Source of the DNA: Holophagales bacterium UBA5704
Lineage (GTDB): Bacteria; Acidobacteriota; Thermoanaerobaculia; Multivoradales; UBA5704
Assembly (NCBI GenBank): GCA_002420005.1
Contig: DIHE01000018.1
Coordinates: 1,927-65,926, forward strand
Direction: 5' to 3'
Length of the DNA stretch: 64,000 nt
In this document: one piece after another, positions 16,062 to 26,127 of the stretch
Layout: every line of letters starts with the position of its first letter
Numbering within the stretch: the stretch's first letter is position 1
The notes under the pieces: model-generated
The model's input: only the letters and a program-made list of their open reading frames with translations
What the model was told of the DNA's origin: nothing
The model's database searches: none
Position numbers and translations under genes: made by a program

Positions 16062-19000
16062 CTACCGGAAGTACCCCACCACGTCGAGCGCGAAGTGAAC
16101 CTGGCCGTTCGCGGCGGTCTGTCCGTGGACCTGGATCTGGCCTCCGGTGCCCAGCTCGACGGTGCCGTTGTTGGTGCGGGTGATGCCCGTGGCGTAGGTC
16201 AGGCTGCTGGTGGCCGGTTGGGGTGCGCCGGTGGGCCAGGCGATGAGGGTGCCGGGGCCGCTCGGTGCGATCACCGTCAGGTTGACGGCCACCGCTTTCG
16301 CCTCGGGTGGAATGCCGCAGAGGCCGGACACCGGGAAGGTGCGCGGCTGGTTGGGGAGGAGCGGCGCCGCGGGCCGGGTGTCGGCGAGGCGGCAGGGGGT
16401 GACGGTGTAGAAGTCGAGCGGCCCGGCGAGCGCGCTCTGCGGGAACGACCACAGCTCGACGCCGGCGGTGCCGTCGTGGGCGCCGAAGAAGACGCGGTTC
16501 CCCACCGGGGTGAAGCGCACCGGGCTCGACGGCAGGGCGTCCGGCGCGAGGTCGCCCAGCCGGCGCGCCCAGGTGCCGTCGCTCGCCCAGGGCTCGACGC
16601 CGTGCAGCCCGTCGTCGGCCGAGAAGACGACGGCGTTGCCCACCGCCGCCAGCTCGCGGGGCAGAGAGGAGCCGGCGCCCGGGCGCAGGTCGGCCGCGAG
16701 CCGGGTGCCGGCGGCGGTGCCGTCGGACACCCAGAGCTCCCGCCCGTGGGCGCCGTCGTCCGCGCTGAAGAACAGCCGCCCTCCGGCGACGGTGAGACCG
16801 CGCGGCTCGGCGCCGCGCGGCCCCGGCCACAGATCGAGCACGCGGAGGGTGCCTGCCGCCGTGCCGTCGCTCGCCCACAGCTCCTCGCCCGAGATCCCGT
16901 CATTCGCCACGAAGTAGAGCTTCCCGCCGAGGGCGGCGGTGATGCGGTCGGCGCCGGGGGGGATGGAGGAGCCGGCGCCCGGCACCAGGTCCTTCACCCG
17001 GAACGTACCGGCGGCGGTGCCGTCCGAGACCCAGGGCTCGCGGCCCGCGGTGCCGTCGTCGGCGGTGAAGAACAGGCGGCCGGCCACGGCGGTCAGATGG
17101 TCGGCTTCGGACGGCTCGGCGCCCGGGCGGACGTCCTTGACCAGGACGGTGCCGGCCGCTGTTCCATCGCTGCGCCACAGCTCCTGATCGCGGTCGCCGG
17201 GTCCGCCGTTGGCGACGAAGAAGAGCGTCGAGCCCACGCCGGTGAGCCGGAACGGGCCGGAGCCGGCGGTGCCGGGGCGCAGGTCCTTCACCTGGACCGT
17301 TCCGGCGGCGGTGCCGTCGCTCTTCCACAGCTCCTGCCCGGCGGCGGTGGAGGCGCCGGAGAAATAGACCGTGCCGCCGAGGCGGGCGAGCTCCGCCACG
17401 TTCGACGGCTCGGTGGGGAGGAGAGGAGCGGTGCCGGCCGGCGTGCCGTTCGTGGCCCACAAGGTGCCGGCCGCGAAGAGGGCTCCGTTGCCCAGCGGGG
17501 TGAGGCCGGAGAAGGTCGACCAGTCTGTTCCTGCGACGGTTTCCGCGAGCTGGACGGTGCCGCCGGGGGAACCGTCGCTCGCCCAGGGCTCGTTGCCGCT
17601 GGTGCCGTCGTCGGCCAGGTAGAGCAGCTGGTTGCCGAGAGCCCCCCAGGCGGTCGGCTCAAGGATTCCGCCATCGTTGGGTGAGAGCAGGATCGACGAG
17701 GTCGGGCTCGTGGTGTCGTGCACCCGGACGGTCCCGGCGGCGGTGCCGTCGCTCGCCCAGAGATCGAGCTCCGCGGCGAGGTCGAAGGCGCGGAAGTAGA
17801 GGCGGTCCCCGATCGCGACGGGCAGCAGGTAAAACCAGAAGAGGTTGAGGAAGGCCTGGCCGCCGAAGTCGGAGACCTGCACCGTTCCGGCCGCCGTGCC
17901 GTCGCTCTTCCAGAGCGCTTCACCGTGCGTGCCGTCGTCGGCGAAGAACAGGAGCTGTCCGCCGACCGGGGTCAAGCGCAGCGGTCCCCCGAAGAGGGTC
18001 GTCGCGATGTCCTTGACCAGCACGGTCCCCGCTTCGGTGCCGTCGGAGGCCCACAGCTCCATGCCGTGATCCGGATCGCTCGCCCGGAAATAGAGGCGTC
18101 CACCGAGGACGGTGATCTCGCGGGGTGTGGCGCTGCCGGTCCCGGAGGAGATGTCGCGCACGAGCGAGGTGCCGGCCGCGGTGCCGTCGGTGCGCCACAG
18201 CTCGTAACCATGGGTGTCGTCGGTGGCCGTCAAGTAGATCGTTCCGGCGAGCTCGGTGAGCCCGAACGGAAAACCGCCGGTCGCTCCGGGGAAGAAATCG
18301 GCGACCAGATGCGTCCCCGCCGTGGTCCCGTCGGAGGCCCAGAGCTCGGGGCCGTGCGTCCCGTCATCGGCCTGGAACAGGAAGGGACCGCCGGTGGTCG
18401 CGAGCCACTCCTTGGCCTGGGCGAAGTTGGCCTGGAGGACGGTCGAGCTGCCGGCGCCGGGCCGGATGTCGGCGAGGAGCCGGGTCCCGGCGGCGGTCCC
18501 ATCCGTCAGCCACGGCTCTCTCCCATGGACGCCGTCGTCCGCATCGAGAAGGATCACGCCGTTCGCCATGACGCGGGCCACGGGGAGAGAACCGTCCGGC
18601 CCCGGCCGCAGGTCGTGCACCAGAACCGTGCCGGCGGCGGTGCCGTCGCTCTTCCACAGCTCGGGACCGGCCACGCCGTCGTCCCCCGGGAAAAAGACCG
18701 CGTCGCCCGCGTCGAACATCCAGTAGATGTCGGTGCCGCTCCCCAGGCCCGGCCGGAGATCCTTGACGAGAGACGTCCCGGCCGCGGTGCCGTCGGTCGC
18801 CCACAGCTCCCGGCCGTGCTCGGCGTCCTCGGCGAAGAACAGGAGACGGCTGCCGACGCGGGTGAGGTTGCGCGGCAACGAGCCGCAGGCGCCCGGGCAG
18901 ATGTCTTTCAGCATCACACCGCCGCCGGGGGTGCCGTCGGTCGTCCACAGCTCAACGCCATGGACGCCGTCGTCGGCCGTAAAAAACACCGCGCCGCCCA

Positions 19001-19160
19001 GCGAGGCGGGAGGCTCGGCAAGGAAGAAGACGATCGTCTCCTGTTCCTGCGTGGTGTTGAGGTCCACCACCGGGGTGGGGGCCTGGGCGGTCGACACGAG
19101 CGGTGTCAGGAGAAGAAGACCGAGTCCCAGGGAGACGGGAACAGGCTTGCGAACGACCAT
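16062..19160 (-). CDS. Secreted ELWxxDGT-repeat protein (copy 1)
   Basis: This 1,032-residue exported protein has a signal peptide (VSLGLGLLLLTPLVSTAQA) and about 18 repeats of roughly 45-50 residues of the form DDGxHGxELWxSDGTAAGTxLVKDIRPG. The repeat is known from ELWxxDGT proteins of unknown function and probably builds beta-propeller blades. From about residue 915 a C-terminal domain follows (FYTVTPCRLADTRPA, then GIPPEAKAVAVNLTV and ending in DVVGYFR), common at the ends of extracellular repeat proteins. Two cysteines in this domain may pair. The start has GGAGGTGG five nt upstream. It is divergent from the RHS gene, with 137 bp between starts. Surface or matrix function is inferred only. 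Confidence 0.85.
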   Translation of the reverse strand: MVVRKPVPVSLGLGLLLLTPLVSTAQAPTPVVDLNTTQEQETIVFFLAEPPASLGGAVFFTADDGVHGVELWTTDGTPGGGVMLKDICPGACGSLPRNLTRVGSRLLFFAEDAEHGRELWATDGTAAGTSLVKDLRPGLGSGTDIYWMFDAGDAVFFPGDDGVAGPELWKSDGTAAGTVLVHDLRPGPDGSLPVARVMANGVILLDADDGVHGREPWLTDGTAAGTRLLADIRPGAGSSTVLQANFAQAKEWLATTGGPFLFQADDGTHGPELWASDGTTAGTHLVADFFPGATGGFPFGLTELAGTIYLTATDDTHGYELWRTDGTAAGTSLVRDISSGTGSATPREITVLGGRLYFRASDPDHGMELWASDGTEAGTVLVKDIATTLFGGPLRLTPVGGQLLFFADDGTHGEALWKSDGTAAGTVQVSDFGGQAFLNLFWFYLLPVAIGDRLYFRAFDLAAELDLWASDGTAAGTVRVHDTTSPTSSILLSPNDGGILEPTAWGALGNQLLYLADDGTSGNEPWASDGSPGGTVQLAETVAGTDWSTFSGLTPLGNGALFAAGTLWATNGTPAGTAPLLPTEPSNVAELARLGGTVYFSGASTAAGQELWKSDGTAAGTVQVKDLRPGTAGSGPFRLTGVGSTLFFVANGGPGDRDQELWRSDGTAAGTVLVKDVRPGAEPSEADHLTAVAGRLFFTADDGTAGREPWVSDGTAAGTFRVKDLVPGAGSSIPPGADRITAALGGKLYFVANDGISGEELWASDGTAAGTLRVLDLWPGPRGAEPRGLTVAGGRLFFSADDGAHGRELWVSDGTAAGTRLAADLRPGAGSSLPRELAAVGNAVVFSADDGLHGVEPWASDGTWARRLGDLAPDALPSSPVRFTPVGNRVFFGAHDGTAGVELWSFPQSALAGPLDFYTVTPCRLADTRPAAPLLPNQPRTFPVSGLCGIPPEAKAVAVNLTVIAPSGPGTLIAWPTGAPQPATSSLTYATGITRTNNGTVELGTGGQIQVHGQTAANGQVHFALDVVGYFR

Positions 19161-19297
19161 CGGGCCACCTCCAGAGAGAGCTGCGCTGCTGCGTACTCCA
19201 TGAGACGGGGGGTGAGGCGGTTTGGTTCCGGGCTCCCCCTTTTTCCCTCCCGCCGGATCTGTCCCTCCGGTCTTCTTACCAGGAGGGCAGAACCATC

Positions 19298-22200
19298 ATG
19301 CGACGTCATCGCCTCCCCTGTTTCCTGCGCGGCGCCCTCGCCGCCGCGCTTCTCCTTGTCTCCACCTCCGCAGGGGCCGTCGAGGTCGGCCCGGACGGCT
19401 CGTTGTCGCACCGCATCCCGATCGAGATCCCGCCCGGCACCCGCGGGGCCGCGCCGAGCCTGGCGCTGGTCTACAGCTCCAAGGCGGGCGACGGCCAGGC
19501 CGGCCGGGGCTTGAATCTGGACGGTCTGCCGGTGATCCAGCGCATCCCCTACGGGAGCGCGCCCGGCTTCGACGGCAAGGACACCTATGCCGGCCCGGCC
19601 GGCCGGCTGGTCGACGTCAGCGGCAACCGCACCGAGTTTCGCAGCGCCGACGAGAGCTGGGGCAAGTACGTCCCGGCGTACGGCGGCTGCGGCGCGCCGG
19701 CCACCGAGCCGTGCTCGTGGACCCTGTTCACCAAGGACGGCGGCAAGTCGTTCTTCGGCACGACGGAAGACTCCCGGATTCAGGCGGTGGGGCGCGGCGG
19801 CGCCGTGCGGCTCTGGGCGTTGCGCCGGGTGGAGGACGACCACGGCAATGCCTGGGAGGTCGAGTATGAGGAGGACGCGGCCGGCGGCGACGCCTATCCG
19901 CTGCGCATCACCTACACCCTGGGCAATGGTCTCGCCACGTTCAAGACCGTCGAATTCACCTGGGAGCCGCGGCCGGATCACGTTCCCCTGTTCGATCAAG
20001 GTGCCAAGGTGGACATGGACAAGCGGCTCAAGGAGGTCACCGTGAAGGCCGGTGCCCAGCTTGTGCGCCGCTATCGCCTCGACTATCTGCCGGCGGGGCC
20101 GGTGCCGCTCTCCCTGCTCGACAAGGTCCAGGAGATCGGCGCCGACGGAGTTACCGCGCTGCCCGCCTGGACGTTCACCTGGCAGGACACCAACGCCGGC
20201 CTCGCCCCGGCCACCCTCTGGTACGACAGCGCCGGGCAGAACGACGGCCGCAACAAGCCGGACCACTGGGGCGGCCTCGCGGCCGGGACGTGGGTGGCCT
20301 TTCGCAAGCTGCTGGACATGAATGGCGACGGGCGGCTCGACCACGTCGACCACTGGGGCAAGAGCCCGGGCTTCTCCGGCTACGGCCTGTGGGTGGCCTT
20401 GAACAACGGGCAGGGCTTCGCAGCGGAAACGGTGTGGACCGGCAATCGCAACCAGAACGACGGCGTCAATGTCCCCGAATACCAGCTCAGCTATGGCACG
20501 ACACGGTTGCAGCTGCTCGACATGAACGGCGACGGACGGCCGGATCGGGTGACCTCGTTCCTGCCGGATTTCACCGGCGGGCCGGACGGCATCTGGGTGG
20601 GGCTCAACACCGGGCAAGGCTTCGCGCCGGCCACCCGCTGGTGGACCGCGATCGGGGACTACAACCACCCGACCTATGCCGGAGCCGAGGGCACGTTCGG
20701 GGCGCTCGTGGACATGAACGGCGATCAGCTTCCCGACCGCATCGCCGCGAACAATCTGGAGAACACCGCGCCCGGCCTCTGGGTGGCGCTCAATACGGGG
20801 ACCGGCTTCGCCGCGCCCGTCCAGTGGGCGCCGGCCGCCGCCAACAGCCACTGGCCGGAGTGGCGGGACGCCGCCGGATGCACGTTGTCCCGCCTGCAGG
20901 ACATGAACGGCGACGGCCGGCCGGATCGGGTGACGGCGCAAAACTACCAGACCAATGAGCCCGGCCTGTGGGTGGCGCTCAACCACGGCGCCGGGTTCAC
21001 TCCGGCCACGCGCTGGGCGACCTCCACCGGCACCACCTCTCGCAATTGTCCGGAATGGCGCTCGGCGGACGGTCTCCAGCTCTATGCCACGCTACAGGAC
21101 CTCAATGGCGACGGCCTCCCGGATCGCGTCACCCACGAAAACTACGACACCACCGGTGCGCCCGGCGTATGGGTGGCGCTCAACAATGGCCGGGGCTTCG
21201 AGACGAAGGCGCTCTGGTTCAAATCCGAGGTGGGCCCCGGCGAGCAGAATCACCTGCGCTGGGGCGGCCAGTCCGGCCCCGAGGTCTATCACTACACTCT
21301 GCTGGTCGACGTGAACGGGGACCGCCGCCCCGACCGGCTCTCCCACCACAACTACGCCACCGGGACACCCGGTCTCTGGGTGGCCTTGAACACCGGAGCC
21401 GGATTCGCGCCGGCGGTGAGCTGGTGGACACCGCCCGCGGGGGCCAACCCCGCGGCGCATCATCCTTACTGGGGCTCGTACGGCACCGTGGCGGCGGAGA
21501 TCGACGTCAACGGCGACGGCTTTCCCGACCGGGTGTTCCACCACAACTATGCGACCAACGTCTCGGGCTTGTGGGTGGCGCTCAACACCGGTCGGCCGGT
21601 GCTGCTCACCGCGGTGCGCAACGGGCTCGGCGGCGCGACGCTCGCCGAGTATGGCCGCGCCGGGTCGGCCGGGCTCGAAGCGGCCTTGCGTCCGGACCTG
21701 TCCACCTGCGGGGGCGGCACGGAAGCGGGCTACGGCAAGCCCTGCGGTCTCGCCAATCCGTCGCCGCGAGCGCTCGTGACTCGCCTCACCGTGCAGGACG
21801 GCCGCGGCACCGACCGCGTCACCCGTTACGAATACGGCAATGGCCGCATCGCCCCGGGCGGTGCCGCCGAGCAGGCGGATCTGGGGTTTGAATGGAGAAA
21901 GGAGACCGATCTGCAAAGCGGCCTCGCGGAGGCGGAGACCTATCGCCAGGACCGCCCGTTCGCCGGGCGGCTCGCCAAGGAAGAGCGCTTCGCCGGCAAC
22001 GGTGCTCTGATGCGGCGGCGCGAGCAGAGCTGGGAGGCGGTCAACCCGCGCCCCGGGGTCACCGAGGTCCGCCGCAGCCGCGAGGTGGAGGCCGCGTTCG
22101 AAATGGGCGCGCCGGTCTCGACGCTCACCCGGACGACCACCTGGGATGCCTTCGGTTTTCCCGTGCGGTCCACCGAATGTGCGGACACCGACTGCACCGC

Positions 22201-25200
22201 GACGGAGATCACCTACACTCACGATCCGGCCGCCTGGCGGCTGGGGCGGGTGGACGAGATCAAGACCTCCGGCTGGGGGAACGTGCTGGAGTGGGAACGC
22301 CGCACCTGGGCGGGTCTCGACCTCGCGCGCCGCGAGCGCTTCCTGTGTCCGCGGGCGGACGACTGCCGCTCGGCCGCCGATGGCCGCTGGGTGGCGGTGG
22401 AGCAGGGGAGGACCTGGGATGCGCACGGCAATCCGCTGACCTGGACCGACGCCCTCGGCCGCGTCACCACCCTGGCCTATGACGCCTCGTGGCACGCTTT
22501 CGCCGTCACCTCGACCGATGCCCAGGGCCTGGTGACCACCCGCACCTGGGACCCGTCCGGCCGGCTGCTCGGCGAGACCGGCCCGGATGGCGGCACCGCG
22601 ATCACCGTCTACGATCCGCTGGGCCGGGTGGCCCGGACGACGGGTCCGGACGGCAAGGTGGTCACGTGGCGCTATGAGAGCTGGGGCGATCCACGGGCGC
22701 AGGCCGAGATCGCCGAGACCACCGACGACGGACGGACCACCGCCACGAAGCAGCTTTTCGACGGCCTGCGCCAGGTCTACCGCACCGAGTCGACCGGCGA
22801 CGACGGCCAGGTCACCGTGGTTGACAACGAATCCGGCGTGGCGGGCGGCGTCCGCTTCACGCGCATCTCCCGCCCTCACTATGCCGCCGAGCCGCCGGTG
22901 TGGAGCACCACCGAGGACGATCCGGCCGGCCGGAAGGGAAAGGTCACGTTTTTCGACGGCTCGATCACCCGTTACACCTACGGCCCGGGAACCGTCACCC
23001 GCACGACCACGAACGGCACCACGACCGAGGCCTACGATGCGCGGGGCCTGCTGGTGCGCCGCACCGAGGTGAGCGGGCAGACCACCTGGTTCCGCTACGA
23101 CCTCCTCGGCCGTTCCACCGGCGCCACATTGCCGGGCGGGCAGACGCTGCGCGTGACCTGGGACGGCTGGGGCCGCCGCGTCGGCCTGGACGATCCCGCG
23201 CTCGGCCGGCTCTCCTGGAGCTATGACGACGTGGGGAACCTGGTGGCTTCCACCGATGCGCTCGGCCGCGAGACCCGCTTCACCTACGATGCGGCGAACC
23301 GGCTGCTGCGCAAGGAGGCGCCGGGCATGGCGGCGGTCCTTTACACCTGGGACGATCCGGCGGTCGCGCACGGCCGGGGCCGCATCACCCGCATCACCGA
23401 CGGCTCGGGCTCGACCTCGTTCGGGTACGACGCCGCGGGTCGGGTGACCGAGCGCGCCGTCGCCTTCACCGGTCTCGCCCAGCCGTTCGTCGAGCGGCTC
23501 ACCTACGACGCCGAAGGCCGGCCGGCGGTGCTCACCTGGCCGGATGGCAGCGTGCAGGAACAGCGCTACACGGCCGGTGGCCACCTCGCCGAGCTGCGCC
23601 TTTCCAACGCCACCGCCGACGGTGTCGAGGGAAACCTGATCTATGCCCTCTTCTCGCGCTACACCGCGGCCGGCCTGCCGGGGCGCAAGGAGCTGGTCAC
23701 CGGCGTGACCACCGACTATTCCTACGCGCAGGACCGCCTGAGCCGGCTGGTGACCGTCGATGCCGCGGGGGCGGAGCTGCAGGACCTCACCTACGCCTAC
23801 GACGCGGCGGGCAACATCACCGCGATCACCGACGGCCGGCCCTCCACCCGGGTCGGGGCCGTGGAGACCTCGGAGACCCAGGCGTTCACCTATGATCCGG
23901 CGAACCGCCTGCTGGCGGCCACCGGCGCCTACGGCACCCGCCGTTTCGCCTACGACGCGCCGGGCAACCTGACCACCTTGGGCGGCCGGATCGAGCGGTC
24001 CCTCACCTACGACGGCCCGCGGGTGGTCTCCGGCACCGGCTTGACCGCCACCTGGGACGCGGCCGGCAACCTCGCCACCAAGACCCTCGACGGCGTGCAG
24101 TGGGCCTACCGCTACGACGCCGAGAACCATCTCGTCGAGGTGCGCAAAGGCGGCCAGCCGTGGGTGGACCTGGAGTACAACCACGCCGGGGAGCGGGTGA
24201 AAAAGGTTTTCCACCGGCCGGAGGGGGGCACGGTGACCACGTGGTTCGTGGGGCGTGGCTTCGAGGTGCGCCAGGCGTCGGGAGAGAGCACGCACAAGGT
24301 CACCCGGCATCTCCATGCGCGCGGTCTGGGCAAGATCGCCACGGTCACACGCGAGGTCTCCGGCGTCCTCGGTGCCGCCGCCGAAGCGGGGCTGGTGGGG
24401 GATACTCTGGCCGGCGGGCCGGTCGGCACCTGGTTCTACCATCCCACCCACGTCGGCTCGGCCGAGGTGGTGAGCGACGGCACCGGCCGCGAGGCGACGC
24501 GCATTCTTTACTATCCGTATGGCGAGATGGATCTCGACCATTCCGCCGGCATCGACTCGGTGACGTTCAAATACACCGGGCAGGAGCTCGATGAGGAGAC
24601 CGGTCTGATCTATGCCCGGGCGCGCTACTACGACCCGGCGATCGGCCGTTTCCTCACCGCCGATCCGGTCGTTCCCGGAAACGGCAGCCGTACGCTCGGC
24701 TTCAACCGCTATGCCTATCTGGAAGGCAATCCGATCCTCTACCACGACCCCTCGGGGCACAAGAAGAACTGTGGATTCCTCGGGCTGGGCTGCCTCGGCA
24801 AGGCGCTGCAGAAAGCGGCCCATGACGTGGGGCAGGCCGTGGAGGACGCCGGCGACCAGGCGCGTGCGGAGCGGGACCGGGCCGAGGCGCGCCTCAAGCA
24901 GGAGCGCGACAACGCGGCGGCCGAGCTCGAGCGGGAAAGGCGCAATGCCGTGGAAGGGACCCGCCGGGTGGCCGAGACCCTGATCGCCCGCGCCGAGACC
25001 TCTCTCACCCTCGATCCGCGCAAGAACCTCGACAACCTCGTCCACCAGCTCCAGGACGGGACGAGCGCCGCGCGGGCACTGATCCATGAGAAGGCAAGCC
25101 GTTCTGCGAACGGAGTCGCGGAGCGGGGCCTGAGGGACCGGGGGCACGTGCCGGGAGCGACGAGGCGTCTGGAGCAGTTGACCTACTTCGTCGTCGGGCA

Positions 25201-25429
25201 CGTCAACCCGGCGGCCGGGGCGGCGATCCGTTACACCCCACCGCTCCAGGAATTCCGGCCGGGTGACTTGACCCCGCTGGTGTCCCGCGAAGCCGCGCGG
25301 GGAGAGATCCCCGGCCGCCCCACCGGCTGGGATGGCCGGCCGGCGCCGCCGAACGCGAGCCCCTGGAAAGACCTCGCCATCGACCTCGCCACCGGCTGTG
25401 TGTTCGGACGGGAGGAGTGCCTGTTTTAG
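19298..25429 (+). CDS. Secreted SpvB/FG-GAP/RHS-repeat protein with variable C terminus
   Basis: This 2,043-residue polymorphic-toxin-like protein starts at an ATG with AGGAGGG 10 nt upstream; the long open frame before it is ignored. In order it has a Sec signal peptide (1-25), a SpvB-type N domain (SLSHRIPIEIPPGTRG, about 27-320), seven FG-GAP/VCBS-like units with DMNGDGRPDRV (about 335-760), and YD repeats (about 1010-1690). The RHS core follows (YTGQELDEETGLIYARARYY, then IGRFLTADP, about 1750-1825). After the core a 215-residue tail carries a charged coiled coil (RAERDRAEARLKQERDNAAA) and a non-matching end. This is the position of the toxic cargo in RHS proteins, but no nuclease or deaminase motif is recognisable and no immunity gene follows on this strand. 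Its stop overlaps that of the convergent RNA ligase gene. Confidence 0.88.
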   Translation: MRRHRLPCFLRGALAAALLLVSTSAGAVEVGPDGSLSHRIPIEIPPGTRGAAPSLALVYSSKAGDGQAGRGLNLDGLPVIQRIPYGSAPGFDGKDTYAGPAGRLVDVSGNRTEFRSADESWGKYVPAYGGCGAPATEPCSWTLFTKDGGKSFFGTTEDSRIQAVGRGGAVRLWALRRVEDDHGNAWEVEYEEDAAGGDAYPLRITYTLGNGLATFKTVEFTWEPRPDHVPLFDQGAKVDMDKRLKEVTVKAGAQLVRRYRLDYLPAGPVPLSLLDKVQEIGADGVTALPAWTFTWQDTNAGLAPATLWYDSAGQNDGRNKPDHWGGLAAGTWVAFRKLLDMNGDGRLDHVDHWGKSPGFSGYGLWVALNNGQGFAAETVWTGNRNQNDGVNVPEYQLSYGTTRLQLLDMNGDGRPDRVTSFLPDFTGGPDGIWVGLNTGQGFAPATRWWTAIGDYNHPTYAGAEGTFGALVDMNGDQLPDRIAANNLENTAPGLWVALNTGTGFAAPVQWAPAAANSHWPEWRDAAGCTLSRLQDMNGDGRPDRVTAQNYQTNEPGLWVALNHGAGFTPATRWATSTGTTSRNCPEWRSADGLQLYATLQDLNGDGLPDRVTHENYDTTGAPGVWVALNNGRGFETKALWFKSEVGPGEQNHLRWGGQSGPEVYHYTLLVDVNGDRRPDRLSHHNYATGTPGLWVALNTGAGFAPAVSWWTPPAGANPAAHHPYWGSYGTVAAEIDVNGDGFPDRVFHHNYATNVSGLWVALNTGRPVLLTAVRNGLGGATLAEYGRAGSAGLEAALRPDLSTCGGGTEAGYGKPCGLANPSPRALVTRLTVQDGRGTDRVTRYEYGNGRIAPGGAAEQADLGFEWRKETDLQSGLAEAETYRQDRPFAGRLAKEERFAGNGALMRRREQSWEAVNPRPGVTEVRRSREVEAAFEMGAPVSTLTRTTTWDAFGFPVRSTECADTDCTATEITYTHDPAAWRLGRVDEIKTSGWGNVLEWERRTWAGLDLARRERFLCPRADDCRSAADGRWVAVEQGRTWDAHGNPLTWTDALGRVTTLAYDASWHAFAVTSTDAQGLVTTRTWDPSGRLLGETGPDGGTAITVYDPLGRVARTTGPDGKVVTWRYESWGDPRAQAEIAETTDDGRTTATKQLFDGLRQVYRTESTGDDGQVTVVDNESGVAGGVRFTRISRPHYAAEPPVWSTTEDDPAGRKGKVTFFDGSITRYTYGPGTVTRTTTNGTTTEAYDARGLLVRRTEVSGQTTWFRYDLLGRSTGATLPGGQTLRVTWDGWGRRVGLDDPALGRLSWSYDDVGNLVASTDALGRETRFTYDAANRLLRKEAPGMAAVLYTWDDPAVAHGRGRITRITDGSGSTSFGYDAAGRVTERAVAFTGLAQPFVERLTYDAEGRPAVLTWPDGSVQEQRYTAGGHLAELRLSNATADGVEGNLIYALFSRYTAAGLPGRKELVTGVTTDYSYAQDRLSRLVTVDAAGAELQDLTYAYDAAGNITAITDGRPSTRVGAVETSETQAFTYDPANRLLAATGAYGTRRFAYDAPGNLTTLGGRIERSLTYDGPRVVSGTGLTATWDAAGNLATKTLDGVQWAYRYDAENHLVEVRKGGQPWVDLEYNHAGERVKKVFHRPEGGTVTTWFVGRGFEVRQASGESTHKVTRHLHARGLGKIATVTREVSGVLGAAAEAGLVGDTLAGGPVGTWFYHPTHVGSAEVVSDGTGREATRILYYPYGEMDLDHSAGIDSVTFKYTGQELDEETGLIYARARYYDPAIGRFLTADPVVPGNGSRTLGFNRYAYLEGNPILYHDPSGHKKNCGFLGLGCLGKALQKAAHDVGQAVEDAGDQARAERDRAEARLKQERDNAAAELERERRNAVEGTRRVAETLIARAETSLTLDPRKNLDNLVHQLQDGTSAARALIHEKASRSANGVAERGLRDRGHVPGATRRLEQLTYFVVGHVNPAAGAAIRYTPPLQEFRPGDLTPLVSREAARGEIPGRPTGWDGRPAPPNASPWKDLAIDLATGCVFGREECLF

Positions 25430-26127
25430 GCACGGAGAAGCACGGACTCTTCCGCGAGCCTGTTACGCCGCAAGACCCCCCGTGACCAGTGTTCCTCGAT
25501 CGCCTGGGCGAACTCGGCTCGCACGAGCTTCGCCCGGGCCGTCGTGCAGCTGCCGGCTTCCTGGCGGACGACGACGCCTTCCATCATGTCTCCGCCAAGG
25601 CGCGACGGCCCTGCCAGGATCCGGCTGAGGTCAGGTGTTGAGAAATGCCCCCTCGCCAAGTGTGGAACCGGATGGAGTTGGAGGGACGCCAAGAGGGCGT
25701 CGCGTCGCGCTGTGGCCCAGAAGGTGGAGGTTTCTCGGTCGTAGATGTCGAATCCAAGGAACCAGTCCGGGAGCCTGCCATAGGAGACGCTGTGGATGGC
25801 GTAGCACCACTCGCCGAAGAGCATCAGGTTGGGCCACAGGGCATTCGCCAGCTCTTCCTCCCGCGCCGGTAGCCATGACCACAGAGGGCGAAACTGAGGA
25901 TGCACGGGTGACCGGCCGAGGTAGCTGCCGCGGTTCTGCACCCTCAGCTCACCGGACTCGGTGGTGGAGAAACCGATGTTTGCGCCGTCGACCTTCTCCT
26001 CGACGACGACCTCACCGGCCAGCAACTCCTCGGCTTCGGCTGGAGTGAGCACCTTGTCATTCCGTGGAGAGCCCGCGCCGAGCCAGGCGAGGTGCGGGGT
26101 GTGCGGGAAGCGGAAGAATTCGCTCAT
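25426..26127 (-). CDS. Small Rnl2-like RNA ligase (third gene of ATPase-PIN-ligase operon)
   Basis: This 233-residue ATP-dependent ligase of the covalent nucleotidyltransferase superfamily resembles the catalytic domain of T4 RNA ligase 2. Visible motifs are I (EEKVDGANIGF, with adenylated Lys45), an RG motif after it (QNRGSYL), III (LMLFGEWCYA), IIIa-like (FLGFDIYD), IV (MEGVVVR) and V (ARAKLVRAEF). It lacks the extra C-terminal domain of full Rnl2 (334 residues), so it may need a partner. The ATG overlaps the stop of the PIN gene (ATGA), so the two are translationally coupled. Placement beside a nuclease suggests RNA repair or resealing; that is inference. Confidence 0.85.
   Translation of the reverse strand: MSEFFRFPHTPHLAWLGAGSPRNDKVLTPAEAEELLAGEVVVEEKVDGANIGFSTTESGELRVQNRGSYLGRSPVHPQFRPLWSWLPAREEELANALWPNLMLFGEWCYAIHSVSYGRLPDWFLGFDIYDRETSTFWATARRDALLASLQLHPVPHLARGHFSTPDLSRILAGPSRLGGDMMEGVVVRQEAGSCTTARAKLVRAEFAQAIEEHWSRGVLRRNRLAEESVLLRA

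Noticed and set aside
21092..25201. A 1,369-residue minus-strand frame and several other long antisense frames over the RHS and ELWxxDGT genes
   Set aside because: These frames arise from repetitive GC-rich coding DNA on the other strand and show low-complexity Arg/Gly/Ala protein with no domain.
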